A DNA stretch of 14,812 nucleotides, taken from assembly GCA_016183145.1 (NCBI GenBank), contig JACPFE010000751.1, forward strand, positions 1 to 14,812, given 5' to 3'. The notes beneath the pieces are model-generated. The model worked only from the letters and a program-made list of their open reading frames with translations. It had not been told where the DNA came from and searched no databases. Positions 7,355 to 14,481 of the stretch are shown piece by piece. The translations under genes and the position numbers were made by a program. The stretch comes from Deltaproteobacteria bacterium. GTDB taxonomy: Bacteria; Desulfobacterota; Binatia; UBA9968. Each line of letters starts with the position of its first letter. Within the stretch, counting starts at the first letter, position 1.

Positions 7355-8431
7355 TCATATCGGCGCCACCCAGGCGGTCAAGATCGACGGGGTATCACGC
7401 AGGATCGGCTCCCAGGAATCGCCGCGGTCACGGCTGACATAAAAACCGCCTCTGCCCTTGACGCGCGCGTCGAATCCGTAGCCGCGCGCGCCGTCGCCCA
7501 TGCCGCAGAAAAGCGCGTTCCTATCCAGCGGATGGCGCAGCAGCACCCAGGGCATGTACGGGTTTTCCTTTCCCAGTCCGTTGGACGAGATCCGCCAGTT
7601 CTCCCCGCCGTCGTCGCTCAGAAGGATATGGCCCAGAGGCGTCGTCTTCTCGCGCGACCACACGCCCGGCGATCCTCTACCGCCGCAAACGACCATCCGC
7701 GGCTTGTCGCCCGGCATAAAATGCCATTCGTGGGAGTAACTGTGCAGCTCCGTGTAGCCCCAGGGCATGCCGTTCTCGACGCGGCGCCACTGCTTGCCGA
7801 CGTCGTCGCTGCGGAAAAAGCCCCGCGCCGAGGAAACGTAAAATCGCTCTTTGCTGCCCGGGTAGCTCTCGATGTAATGCATATCGACGTAGGAGATTCC
7901 CGTGCTGCGGTCTTCCCAGCTCTTGCCGCGGTCGCGACTGAGGAGAACGCCGCCATGCTCCAGGAGCACGAAGATCAAATTGGCATCGTCGGGATGAACG
8001 TAAATATGACGCACATGTGGCGCCTCGATGCCGCGCAGGCGCGGCGGCACGTCCCATTTCTTTTTCACTTCGTCGGAGAGGGCGAGCATACCGTCGAGCG
8101 GCTCGAATTTCTTCCCTCCGTCTTCGCTGCGAAACAGCCGTATGGGGCCGGTGCCCATGTACACAACGCGTTCGTCGTGCGAATCGACGGTGAAGGTCCG
8201 CACGTCGCCTTCCATGACCTTTGTCCAGCTCTTCCCGGCGTCTTCGGAACGATAGCCGCCGTCGAACGCCACCGCGGCAAATATGACCTCAGGTTTCTGC
8301 CGGCAGCCAATCACGTGCTCCAGGGTTTTACCCTCGAAGAATTCGCCAACGGTGTTCATCGAGCCGGAACGGTTCTCCATGATTTTTAATCCGCCATTGT
8401 GAGCGATGTAGTAACGCAATGATTCAGCCAT
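7355..8431 (-). CDS. Asp-box (BNR) repeat beta-propeller protein
   Basis: The 358-residue protein has six Asp-box motifs (S-x-D-x-G-x-x-W/F) at about 62-69, 102-109, 165-172, 208-215, 272-279 and 333-340. The spacing of about 40-65 residues fits a six- or seven-bladed propeller. Such repeats occur in sialidases, sortilin/Vps10, Ycf48-like assembly factors and many proteins of unknown function. The sialidase catalytic arginine triad cannot be assigned from sequence, so enzyme activity is not claimed. There is no signal peptide, so it is probably cytoplasmic, unlike most propellers of this type. Two adjacent ATGs exist. The second (8429-8431) lies five bases after AGGAGG and is preferred; the first is only two bases after it. 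It is the first gene of a same-strand run leading through a methyltransferase and a solute receptor to uvrB. Confidence 0.85.
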   Translation of the reverse strand: MAESLRYYIAHNGGLKIMENRSGSMNTVGEFFEGKTLEHVIGCRQKPEVIFAAVAFDGGYRSEDAGKSWTKVMEGDVRTFTVDSHDERVVYMGTGPIRLFRSEDGGKKFEPLDGMLALSDEVKKKWDVPPRLRGIEAPHVRHIYVHPDDANLIFVLLEHGGVLLSRDRGKSWEDRSTGISYVDMHYIESYPGSKERFYVSSARGFFRSDDVGKQWRRVENGMPWGYTELHSYSHEWHFMPGDKPRMVVCGGRGSPGVWSREKTTPLGHILLSDDGGENWRISSNGLGKENPYMPWVLLRHPLDRNALFCGMGDGARGYGFDARVKGRGGFYVSRDRGDSWEPILRDTPSILTAWVAPI

Positions 8432-8516
8432 CATTCCCTCCTAGGGTTACAAAGAACTCCAATTGTCACAAAGCCGGAATATCACCACGGAACACGAGAC
8501 GTCGCTCCGAAACTTT

Positions 8517-8610
8517 TCTCCCGCTCGACGGGGGAGAATAAAAGAGGGGGTGTTTCTTCTCCGCGCACACGCGCACCCCCATCTCAATCTTCCCCCATCG
8601 AGGGGGAAGA
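8517..8610. repeat. REPIN/MITE-like palindromic element
   Basis: Two palindromes enclose a third. TCTCCCGCTCGACGGGGGAGA (8517-8537) pairs with itself except for one G-G mismatch. A perfect copy of similar form lies at 8588-8610, with arms TCTTCCCCC and GGGGGAAGA around ATCGA. Between them GGGGGTG (8546-8552) is complementary to CACCCCC (8574-8580). The left palindrome is also close to the reverse complement of the right one, so the whole unit can fold into one long hairpin. This matches the layout of paired REP sequences or a small non-coding MITE. It sits between the molybdopterin-subunit gene and the Asp-box gene. No coding capacity was seen in this gap (8435-8670). Confidence 0.7.
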
Positions 8611-8670
8611 GGTCGGATCGGTCATTCGAAAAAAACCCAAGCGAGATTTGCCTTTTTCTTCATTCATTTC

Positions 8671-10890
8671 CTAAGCACTCCGCGCTTTCAGCACCCTATA
8701 CACCTTTTCCGACGTCACCGGCAGATCGGTGATGCGCACGCCGCAGGCGTCCGCCACCGCGTTGGCCACCGCCGCCGCTGTCGGCACGTTGGCCACTTCC
8801 CCGATGGCGAGACTGTTGTACGGCCCCGGTCCCGCCGGGACGTTCTCCATGACAGCGGTCTTGAGCGGCGGTATGTCGGTGATGTTGGGAATCTTGAACT
8901 CGCCGAAATTCGTCGTGGTAATTTTGCCGCCATCGAACAGCACTTCTTCCGTCAATGCGAAGCCCAGGCCCATCACCACGCCGCCTTCGACCTGGCCCTG
9001 GTGCATCAGGGGATTGATGACCTTGCCGGTCGAGTGCGCCGAGACCATGTTGCGCAACGTGACCTGGCCGGTCTCAGGGTCGACATGCACTTCGGCGATC
9101 TGCGCCGACACCGAGGCGTCGTGGGATTTTTGCGTACTCTTGTAGTAACCCAGCACGTGAATCGGCGCGCCTTTGGCCTTGACGATCTCGGCGAAGCTCA
9201 TCTTGTGTTTCGACTTCTTGTGCACGACGCAATGGGCCGCCAATTCCAACTCCCTTGGGTTCACACCGAGCTTTGCCGCAGCCACGGTCAATAACTCTTC
9301 GCGCGCTTTCGTGCCCGCCTCGTAGGAGGCGTTTCCATAGACGCGGGTTGCCCGGCTGCCGCCGACGCCACCATCGCTTGGCACCGTGGTGCTGTCGGTC
9401 TGCACCAGCTCGATCTCATCCGCCGGCACCTTCAACTCTTCGCCGACGACTTCGACAATGACGGTGAGCACCCCGGCGCCCTGGTCCACCACCGGCGAGG
9501 ATACTTTCACCGCGCCGTCTGCACCGATGGTCACGAACACGTTGCCTTCGCCGCCGCTCGGGCTCCACTCGGAAAAGGCCAGACCGCGCCCGACGTTCTT
9601 CGGCTGTGATTTTTTATACCCCGATAACTGGATGGCCTTGTCCAGCGCCTCGACGCCGCGAATGTGCGAAATATGGAGGCCGATGGGCGTCTCGTCGCCG
9701 TCGCGCAGCATGTTCTTGCGCTTGAACTGCGCCGGGTCCATGCCGAGCTTGCGCGCCACCATGTCGAATTGACTTTCATTGGCGAAAAAGCCCTGAGGAT
9801 CGCCCGGCGCGCGCATGTGGCCGCATGGAATCTTGTTGGTGTAGACCATGCGCTCCTCGATCAGACAGTTGGCGATCTTGTACGGCCCGGCGCAGGTGGA
9901 CGCGCCGATCAGATAGCCGGCCGGCTTCATCGAGCCGTAGGCGCCGCTGTCAAAGATGAAATCGAGATGGTGCGCGACGATGGCACCGTTTTTTTTCACG
10001 CCGGTTTTGATTTTGATGATCGACGCATGGCGCGGATTTCCCGCGGTCAATTCCTCAGTGTAGTCCATGAGCATCTTCACCGGCTGGCCGCTCTTGAGCG
10101 ACAGGAAATAAGCGACGGGAACATCCATGAAGCCGCCCTTGCCACCGAAGTCGCCGCCGATATGCATCGGATGGAAAATCAATTTCTCCTTTGCCAAACC
10201 GATGCAGTTGGACAGCTGCGTGCGCACCGCGAAGGGCGTTTTGCTGCATGACCAGATGTCCGCGCCGCCTGAGGGATCGGTCTTTGCGACGCAGGCGTGC
10301 GGCTCCAGGTAGGACTGGTGCGTCACCTGAGTCGTGTAAGTGTTCTCGACGATCAGATCAGCCTGTTTGAAACCCGCTTCGAGGTTTCCCTTGCCCCACT
10401 TGAGATAGGAAAACACGTTGCTCAGTTTTTCCACCGGCACCGGCAGCCCGCGGTAGGAAAGCAAATCAGGATGGAGAATCGGCGCACTGGGCTTCACCGC
10501 TTCGAGGGGGTCAAGCAGCGGCTCCAGCTCGTCATATTCGACTTCGATTAAATCCAGCGCCTGCTCCGCAGCCGATTTTGTTTCTGCGGCGACCGCGGCG
10601 ACCTTCTCGCCGATGAATCGCACCACGCCGTCGGCCACCACCGGCGTGTCGTAGATGCAGCGGCCGATCCGAAGTCCCGGCACATCTTTTCCCGTGATCA
10701 CCGCTTTCACTCCCGGCACTTGCAGCGCTTTGCTGATGTCGATGCTTTTAATCCGTCCGTACGAAATCGGACTGCGCAGGCACCTACCCCACAAAATGTT
10801 CGGCAGCTTCAAATCGGCGCTGTATTGCGCCTTCCCGGTAACCTTGAGTTCGCCCTCGACTCTCGGTGTTGGCCTTCCCACAACCAGCAT
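8671..10890 (-). CDS. Xanthine dehydrogenase-family molybdopterin-binding large subunit
   Basis: This is the catalytic molybdenum-cofactor subunit of a hydroxylase of the xanthine dehydrogenase / aldehyde oxidase family, which hydroxylates C-H bonds with water as the oxygen source. The 739-residue length is typical. Residues 13-125 form the a/b hammerhead domain. Cofactor-binding motifs are GGDFGGKGG (245-253), HMRAPGDPQ (358-366), DQGAGV (469-474) and GGVGGSRATR (507-516). EGGVVMGLGFALTEE (635-649) follows. The catalytic glutamate is likely E698 in IGEVANVPTAAAVANAV. The AYRCSFR loop of true CO dehydrogenase is absent, so it is not CoxL form I. The substrate cannot be named. The ATG at 10888-10890 lies nine bases after GGAGGT. 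No 2Fe-2S or FAD subunit gene flanks it in this window. It is divergent from the DUF2130-type gene. Confidence 0.93.
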   Translation of the reverse strand: MLVVGRPTPRVEGELKVTGKAQYSADLKLPNILWGRCLRSPISYGRIKSIDISKALQVPGVKAVITGKDVPGLRIGRCIYDTPVVADGVVRFIGEKVAAVAAETKSAAEQALDLIEVEYDELEPLLDPLEAVKPSAPILHPDLLSYRGLPVPVEKLSNVFSYLKWGKGNLEAGFKQADLIVENTYTTQVTHQSYLEPHACVAKTDPSGGADIWSCSKTPFAVRTQLSNCIGLAKEKLIFHPMHIGGDFGGKGGFMDVPVAYFLSLKSGQPVKMLMDYTEELTAGNPRHASIIKIKTGVKKNGAIVAHHLDFIFDSGAYGSMKPAGYLIGASTCAGPYKIANCLIEERMVYTNKIPCGHMRAPGDPQGFFANESQFDMVARKLGMDPAQFKRKNMLRDGDETPIGLHISHIRGVEALDKAIQLSGYKKSQPKNVGRGLAFSEWSPSGGEGNVFVTIGADGAVKVSSPVVDQGAGVLTVIVEVVGEELKVPADEIELVQTDSTTVPSDGGVGGSRATRVYGNASYEAGTKAREELLTVAAAKLGVNPRELELAAHCVVHKKSKHKMSFAEIVKAKGAPIHVLGYYKSTQKSHDASVSAQIAEVHVDPETGQVTLRNMVSAHSTGKVINPLMHQGQVEGGVVMGLGFALTEEVLFDGGKITTTNFGEFKIPNITDIPPLKTAVMENVPAGPGPYNSLAIGEVANVPTAAAVANAVADACGVRITDLPVTSEKVYRVLKARSA

Positions 10891-11003
10891 TATCCATTGA
10901 CCTCCAAGAAATTAAGTTATAACGGTCTTGCTGCGGCTCCCTCCTCTTTTCTAAACCGGAACGCGCCGCATTGTCCAGCGATTCGGAAAAACAAACATCC
11001 GAC

Positions 11004-11032
11004 TTGGCAGACCAGATCATTTTGGCTAAGAT
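11004..11032 (+). promoter_or_regulatory. Sigma70-type promoter for the DUF2130-type gene
   Basis: TTGGCA (11004-11009, five of six matches to TTGACA) and TAAGAT (11027-11032, four of six to TATAAT) are 17 bases apart. The start of transcription would be near 11039, giving a leader of about 37 bases before the ATG at 11076. A T-run just after the -10 box also favours melting. Confidence 0.6.
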
Positions 11033-11075
11033 TTTTTCTAGCCGGGCGCCGCATTTAAAGAACAAGGAGAACTCG

Positions 11076-12347
11076 ATGGCTGAACCTACGGTTGTTTGCC
11101 CGCAATGTAAATCCGAAATCAAACTAACCGAGTCCCTCGCCGCGCCGCTGCTCGAAACCGTGCGCCGCGACTACGAGCAGCGCCTCACGCAAAAAGAGGC
11201 CGACATGGTGAAACGCGAACAGGCTCTTACCGAAAGCGCCCAATCCCTCGAAAAGGCGAAAGCGGCATTCGACCAGCAACTCGCCGAGAAACTCCAGCAA
11301 GAGCGCGGCCGCATCGCCGCCGAAGAAGCGAAAAAGGCCAAGCTCGCGCTCGGTAATGACCTCGATCAGAAAGCCAAAGAAATCAATACCCTTCAAGAGA
11401 TTTTGAAACAGAGGGATACAAAGCTTGCCGCGGCTCAGCAGGCTCAAGCCGAGCTGATCCGCAAGGAGCGCGAATTAGACGACGCCAAGCGCGAGTTGGA
11501 GCTGACCGTCGCCAAGCGGGTGCAAGCCGATCTCAGCGCCGAGCGCGACAAAGCGAAGAAGGAAGCGGAGGAAGAACTGAAGCTTAAAGTGATGGAAAAA
11601 GACCAGACCATCACCGCGATGCAAAAGCAGATCGAAGACTTAAAACGCCGCGCCGAGCAAGGCTCGCAGCAACTTCAAGGAGAAGTTCAGGAACTGGAGC
11701 TGGAAGCGTTGCTTACGGCGAAGTTTCCGCGCGACACGATCCAGCCCGTGCCCAAGGGCGAGTTCGGCGGCGACGTGCTGCACCGAGTCATCGGTCCCCT
11801 CGGCCAGCAGTGCGGCACGATCCTCTGGGAATCCAAGCGCACCAAGAACTGGAGCGACGGTTGGCTCCCAAAGCTGCGTGAAGACCAGCGGACGGCCAAG
11901 GCGGAAATCGCCGTTATCATCAGCCAGGCCCTGCCCAAGGACGTCGAAACGTTCGGCTTCGTCGACGGCGTCTGGGTTGCCGATCCAAAAGTCGCCCTTC
12001 CCGTCGCCATGTCGCTGCGTCAATCCTTAATCGAAGTCGCCGCCGCGCGCCAGGCGTCCGAAGGCCAGCAAACCAAGATGGAGATGGTTTATAGTTATCT
12101 CACCGGGCCGCGCTTCCGCCAGCGGGTTCAAGCGATCGTTGAAGCGTTCTCCTCCATGAAAAAAGACTTGGACGCGGAAAAGAAAGCGATCACGCGCCAA
12201 TGGGCCAAGCGCGATGAGCAGATCGACCGCGTCATGCAAGCCACCGTCGGCATGTACGGCGACCTCCAGGGCATCGCGGGGAAGACTCTCCAGGAGATCG
12301 AAGGGCTGGAGTTTCAGGGGATGTTGGATTTCAAGCCGGAAGAATGA
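11076..12347 (+). CDS. DUF2130-type coiled-coil protein with a possible PD-(D/E)XK site
   Basis: The start at 11076 follows AAGGAG by seven bases; an upstream in-frame ATG at 10971 overlaps the promoter and was not used. The product is 423 residues. A short zinc-ribbon-like CPQC (8-11) opens the protein. A long charged coiled coil covers about 28-207, rich in K, E, Q and A heptads. The conserved domain follows at about 208-325. It contains GGDVLHRV (231-238), CGTILWESKRTKNWSDGWLPKL (around 246-267), a run of hydrophobic strand residues AEIAVIIS (276-283), and FGFVDGVWV (293-301). D233 with E252 and K254 (ExK) fits the D...(D/E)xK catalytic pattern, and E210 could be the helix residue. A second helical region at 345-410 ends the protein. 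I recognise the family as DUF2130 from these motifs; nuclease activity is inference. The cell role is not known to me. Confidence 0.85.
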   Translation: MAEPTVVCPQCKSEIKLTESLAAPLLETVRRDYEQRLTQKEADMVKREQALTESAQSLEKAKAAFDQQLAEKLQQERGRIAAEEAKKAKLALGNDLDQKAKEINTLQEILKQRDTKLAAAQQAQAELIRKERELDDAKRELELTVAKRVQADLSAERDKAKKEAEEELKLKVMEKDQTITAMQKQIEDLKRRAEQGSQQLQGEVQELELEALLTAKFPRDTIQPVPKGEFGGDVLHRVIGPLGQQCGTILWESKRTKNWSDGWLPKLREDQRTAKAEIAVIISQALPKDVETFGFVDGVWVADPKVALPVAMSLRQSLIEVAAARQASEGQQTKMEMVYSYLTGPRFRQRVQAIVEAFSSMKKDLDAEKKAITRQWAKRDEQIDRVMQATVGMYGDLQGIAGKTLQEIEGLEFQGMLDFKPEE

Positions 12348-12411
12348 TTTTCTTGCGGTGTGTTGCGAAATAATGCTTGCTATGGCGCTCCCCAAGCACT
12401 AGAGTGAAGTC

Positions 12412-12666
12412 ATGACTACCAATAATGAGGAACGATCCCGATATCGAGTCGCCGATTCTCACCGCAATCAGACCTTTGTCGGGGTGCTGAAGCGAGACCG
12501 GGATACGGATTTGTGGACATGGAAAGGCCATATCGACTTTATTGACGGGCATAACGTCGAATTTTCCAGTCAACGCAATTTCACGACCAAAACGGAAGCG
12601 GAAGACTACATGCGTCGATTCGCATGTGACCGCATCGATAACCGGCTCAATTTAAGTCGTTTCTAA
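12412..12666 (+). CDS. Small hypothetical protein, 84 residues
   Basis: I do not recognise this protein. It is small, soluble and charged. Alternating hydrophobic and polar residues around TFVGVLKRD, DLWTWKGHIDFIDGH and NVEFSSQ (about 21-54) suggest an antiparallel beta sheet. A helix, TKTEAEDYMRRFACDRIDNRL (about 59-79), follows. This beta-then-helix layout with an 'F.tk.eAE.y' step is seen in many small stand-alone proteins of unknown role. The ATG at 12412 has only a weak GAG-type ribosome site. It lies 64 bases after the DUF2130-type gene on the same strand and may share its transcript. Its normal composition and sensible predicted fold support a real gene. Confidence 0.6.
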   Translation: MTTNNEERSRYRVADSHRNQTFVGVLKRDRDTDLWTWKGHIDFIDGHNVEFSSQRNFTTKTEAEDYMRRFACDRIDNRLNLSRF

Positions 12667-12754
12667 CCTCGTGCGTGGGGGGCGTTGGATTCGGCGTGAA
12701 TAAATGCCGGCTCAATCTGATCATCCCCAACGATTGAAAAGGCCTCGGCTCCGG

Positions 12755-12771
12755 CGCCATCATCGATGGCG
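12755..12771. terminator. Small hairpin between two short genes
   Basis: CGCCATC and GATGGCG form a perfect 7-base stem around ATC. It lies between the ends of two convergent small genes (12666 and 12807), where a bidirectional terminator would be expected. There is no clear T-run directly after it; on the minus strand TTTT comes about 20 bases later, after another GC-rich stretch. A terminator role is a guess from position. Confidence 0.25.
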
Positions 12772-12806
12772 ATGTGTGATTCGGTTCTACAAACGTCCGC
12801 CATGTT

Positions 12807-13070
12807 TCAGGGTTTATCGAGTGAAGCCACTGTGCTGCTTCCCGAAGCAGTAAGAGTTCTCAGACTTTCAAAATAGCGGCGATGGGTCAGACGCAACGCT
12901 TCTTGACTGCGCGCCTCCAGCAAACAGACCTCATCCCCGTCCTTCTTGCCGATTAGTTCCAGTTCCAGCGCAAGTCGCGCATCTTCAGCAATCCGCCGCT
13001 GCGAGTCCTCGAACTCTTTCAATCTAACAATCTTACCGGAAGGACGGTTGTATTGGATTAAAAAAATCAT
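12807..13070 (-). CDS. Small hypothetical protein, 87 residues
   Basis: I do not recognise a family. The sequence begins with a short strand, MIFLIQYNRPSGKIVRL, that contains a turn (PSGK). A charged helix (about 19-38, FEDSQRRIAEDARLALELEL) is followed by KKDGDEVCLLEA, a strand-like step, and a second helix (52-72). The alternation of hydrophobic and charged residues looks like a real small alpha/beta protein and not a random frame. No Shine-Dalgarno is visible before the ATG at 13068-13070, so the start or the gene itself could be wrong. It converges on the 84-residue gene and lies downstream of the TctC-type receptor on the same strand, 175 bases away. Confidence 0.55.
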   Translation of the reverse strand: MIFLIQYNRPSGKIVRLKEFEDSQRRIAEDARLALELELIGKKDGDEVCLLEARSQEALRLTHRRYFESLRTLTASGSSTVASLDKP

Positions 13071-13194
13071 CGGGTTGGTGGCCAGGCTTCAGCCTAAACT
13101 AATTACACAACTCTTTCCGGTAAACTACGCGAAAAAGCCGCTCTATTTTTTCTTAATCCCGAAGCGCGGGTTGAGAAAATCTCCACCTCAATTC

Positions 13195-13236
13195 CTATCG
13201 GGTTCAGGTCGCTCTTGCTTCTCCGCAGACCGATAG
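13195..13236. repeat. Separated inverted repeat after the TctC-type gene
   Basis: CTATCGG (13195-13201) and CCGATAG (13230-13236) are perfect reverse complements 28 bases apart, just downstream of the receptor stop on the minus strand. The long loop and lack of a T-run make an intrinsic terminator doubtful. It may be chance. Confidence 0.2.
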
Positions 13237-13245
13237 TCCCGTCCC

Positions 13246-14292
13246 TCAGCGCGGCGGGAGCGGGCCGGCATCGGCGAGCTTTTTGTAGAGCGCGATGACC
13301 TCCGGGTCTCGCGGTAAATCCTTGATCGCTTTTTCCACCTCTTCTCCGGTGAGCGGCGTCGGCTCCCGGCCCATCAGTTTCTTGAACTCCTGCCGGAAAT
13401 CGGGATCTTTGAAAGTCTTCGTCATCGCTTCCCGGAGAATCTTCACCAACTCCGGCGGGGTCCCCGGCGACAGATGATGCGGCCAACGAGGCACTTGGAA
13501 AGCGCGCAGCAGGTCGACCATTTTCCGTTCTTTGTCGGACTTCGCTTGACCATCGATATCAGGCAAGCCCGGCAGCCGCGGATCGGTTCGGCCTTTGGGA
13601 TTTGAAATGGTTGCGTGGAATAGCACCGAATCGCCCAGGTCTTTGAAGACACCGTCGATGTTGCTGCTGGTCCTCGCGTCGAGCTCGCCGTTTTTGAGCG
13701 CGACATCCATTTCAGGATCGTTGAAACCGACGATGAATTTGGGCTCCTTGAAATCGAACATGTAAGCGAACATCCGCGCGGTCACGTACACGGAATGTCC
13801 GACGGAATGGGCGCCGATGCGAATGCCCGGCGTGCGCCGTACTTTATCGAAGCTGTCGAGACCCGCCGCCTTGCGGGTAAAAAAGGCGTAGGGGTTGCCG
13901 GTTTCCGTCGAGCCGATGTAGATGAATTTGTCGATGTCGTAGTTGCTGCCCGGCAGCCCGAGTATCGGCCCGGGAATCATCGCGCCGGCCGAGCCGATCC
14001 TAAGTCCGTCGGGCTTCGCCGTGTACATGTAATTCGCGGCCTTTCGGCCCGACGCCCCGTCCATGAACTCCATTACGATCGTCGGATTTCCAGGAATATA
14101 CTTCTTCAGATAGGGCATCAGCGCACGCGATTGAAACTCGCCCGAGCCGCCCGCCCCACCACCCCGCAAAATGGTAATCGTCTTGCCGGCGTAATAGGGG
14201 GTCTGGGGCATCGCGGCATGCGCGAAGAGCAAAAACGAGCACAGCGCGACGATCAGCTTCAATGCAAAACTCGATTTTTCAGCGAAGCGCAT
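13246..14292 (-). CDS. Tripartite tricarboxylate transporter-type substrate-binding protein (TctC/Bug family)
   Basis: This is a periplasmic solute receptor of the TctC/Bug family, which bind carboxylates and other small organic acids. The ATG at 14290-14292 follows a strong GGAGGT site by six bases. The 348-residue length is typical. Residues 1-27 form a signal peptide with a basic start and a hydrophobic core (LKLIVALCSFLLFAHAA). The mature part begins near residue 31 with YYAGKTITILRGGGAGGSGE, the place of the family's usual 'VPFPPGG' ligand loop but with a divergent GGGAGGSG. KPDGLRIGS (93-101) and PGSNYDIDKFIYIGS (114-128) are further family landmarks. No TctA or TctB membrane genes are present, which is common for this family. 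The gene is divergent from the ogt-like gene. The ligand is unknown. Confidence 0.85.
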   Translation of the reverse strand: MRFAEKSSFALKLIVALCSFLLFAHAAMPQTPYYAGKTITILRGGGAGGSGEFQSRALMPYLKKYIPGNPTIVMEFMDGASGRKAANYMYTAKPDGLRIGSAGAMIPGPILGLPGSNYDIDKFIYIGSTETGNPYAFFTRKAAGLDSFDKVRRTPGIRIGAHSVGHSVYVTARMFAYMFDFKEPKFIVGFNDPEMDVALKNGELDARTSSNIDGVFKDLGDSVLFHATISNPKGRTDPRLPGLPDIDGQAKSDKERKMVDLLRAFQVPRWPHHLSPGTPPELVKILREAMTKTFKDPDFRQEFKKLMGREPTPLTGEEVEKAIKDLPRDPEVIALYKKLADAGPLPPR

Positions 14293-14481
14293 ATCTCACC
14301 TCCGATTCGAACCCAAGGCCTGGCTTCGTATTCTTGAACACCCGGACTCGCCGCGACGCCAAGTGTCGCATGACGGTTTCCTTTGATCGTCAATCTGCTC
14401 TTGTTCCGACCCGCAATAAGGAATAAGTATCTCTTACACCGAAGGACATTGAGCAAACAAGTCAGTCCACAGAGGGTTACC

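Noticed and set aside
7532..8389. 285-codon plus-strand frame opposite the Asp-box gene
   Set aside because: Antisense to a gene with six intact Asp-box motifs and a strong ribosome site; composition is that of a shadow frame.
9664..10251. 195-codon plus-strand frame opposite the molybdopterin subunit
   Set aside because: Antisense shadow of a well-supported gene; no ribosome site or recognisable domain.
13795..14337. 180-codon plus-strand frame opposite the TctC-type gene
   Set aside because: Antisense shadow; product is Arg/His-rich with no family pattern.
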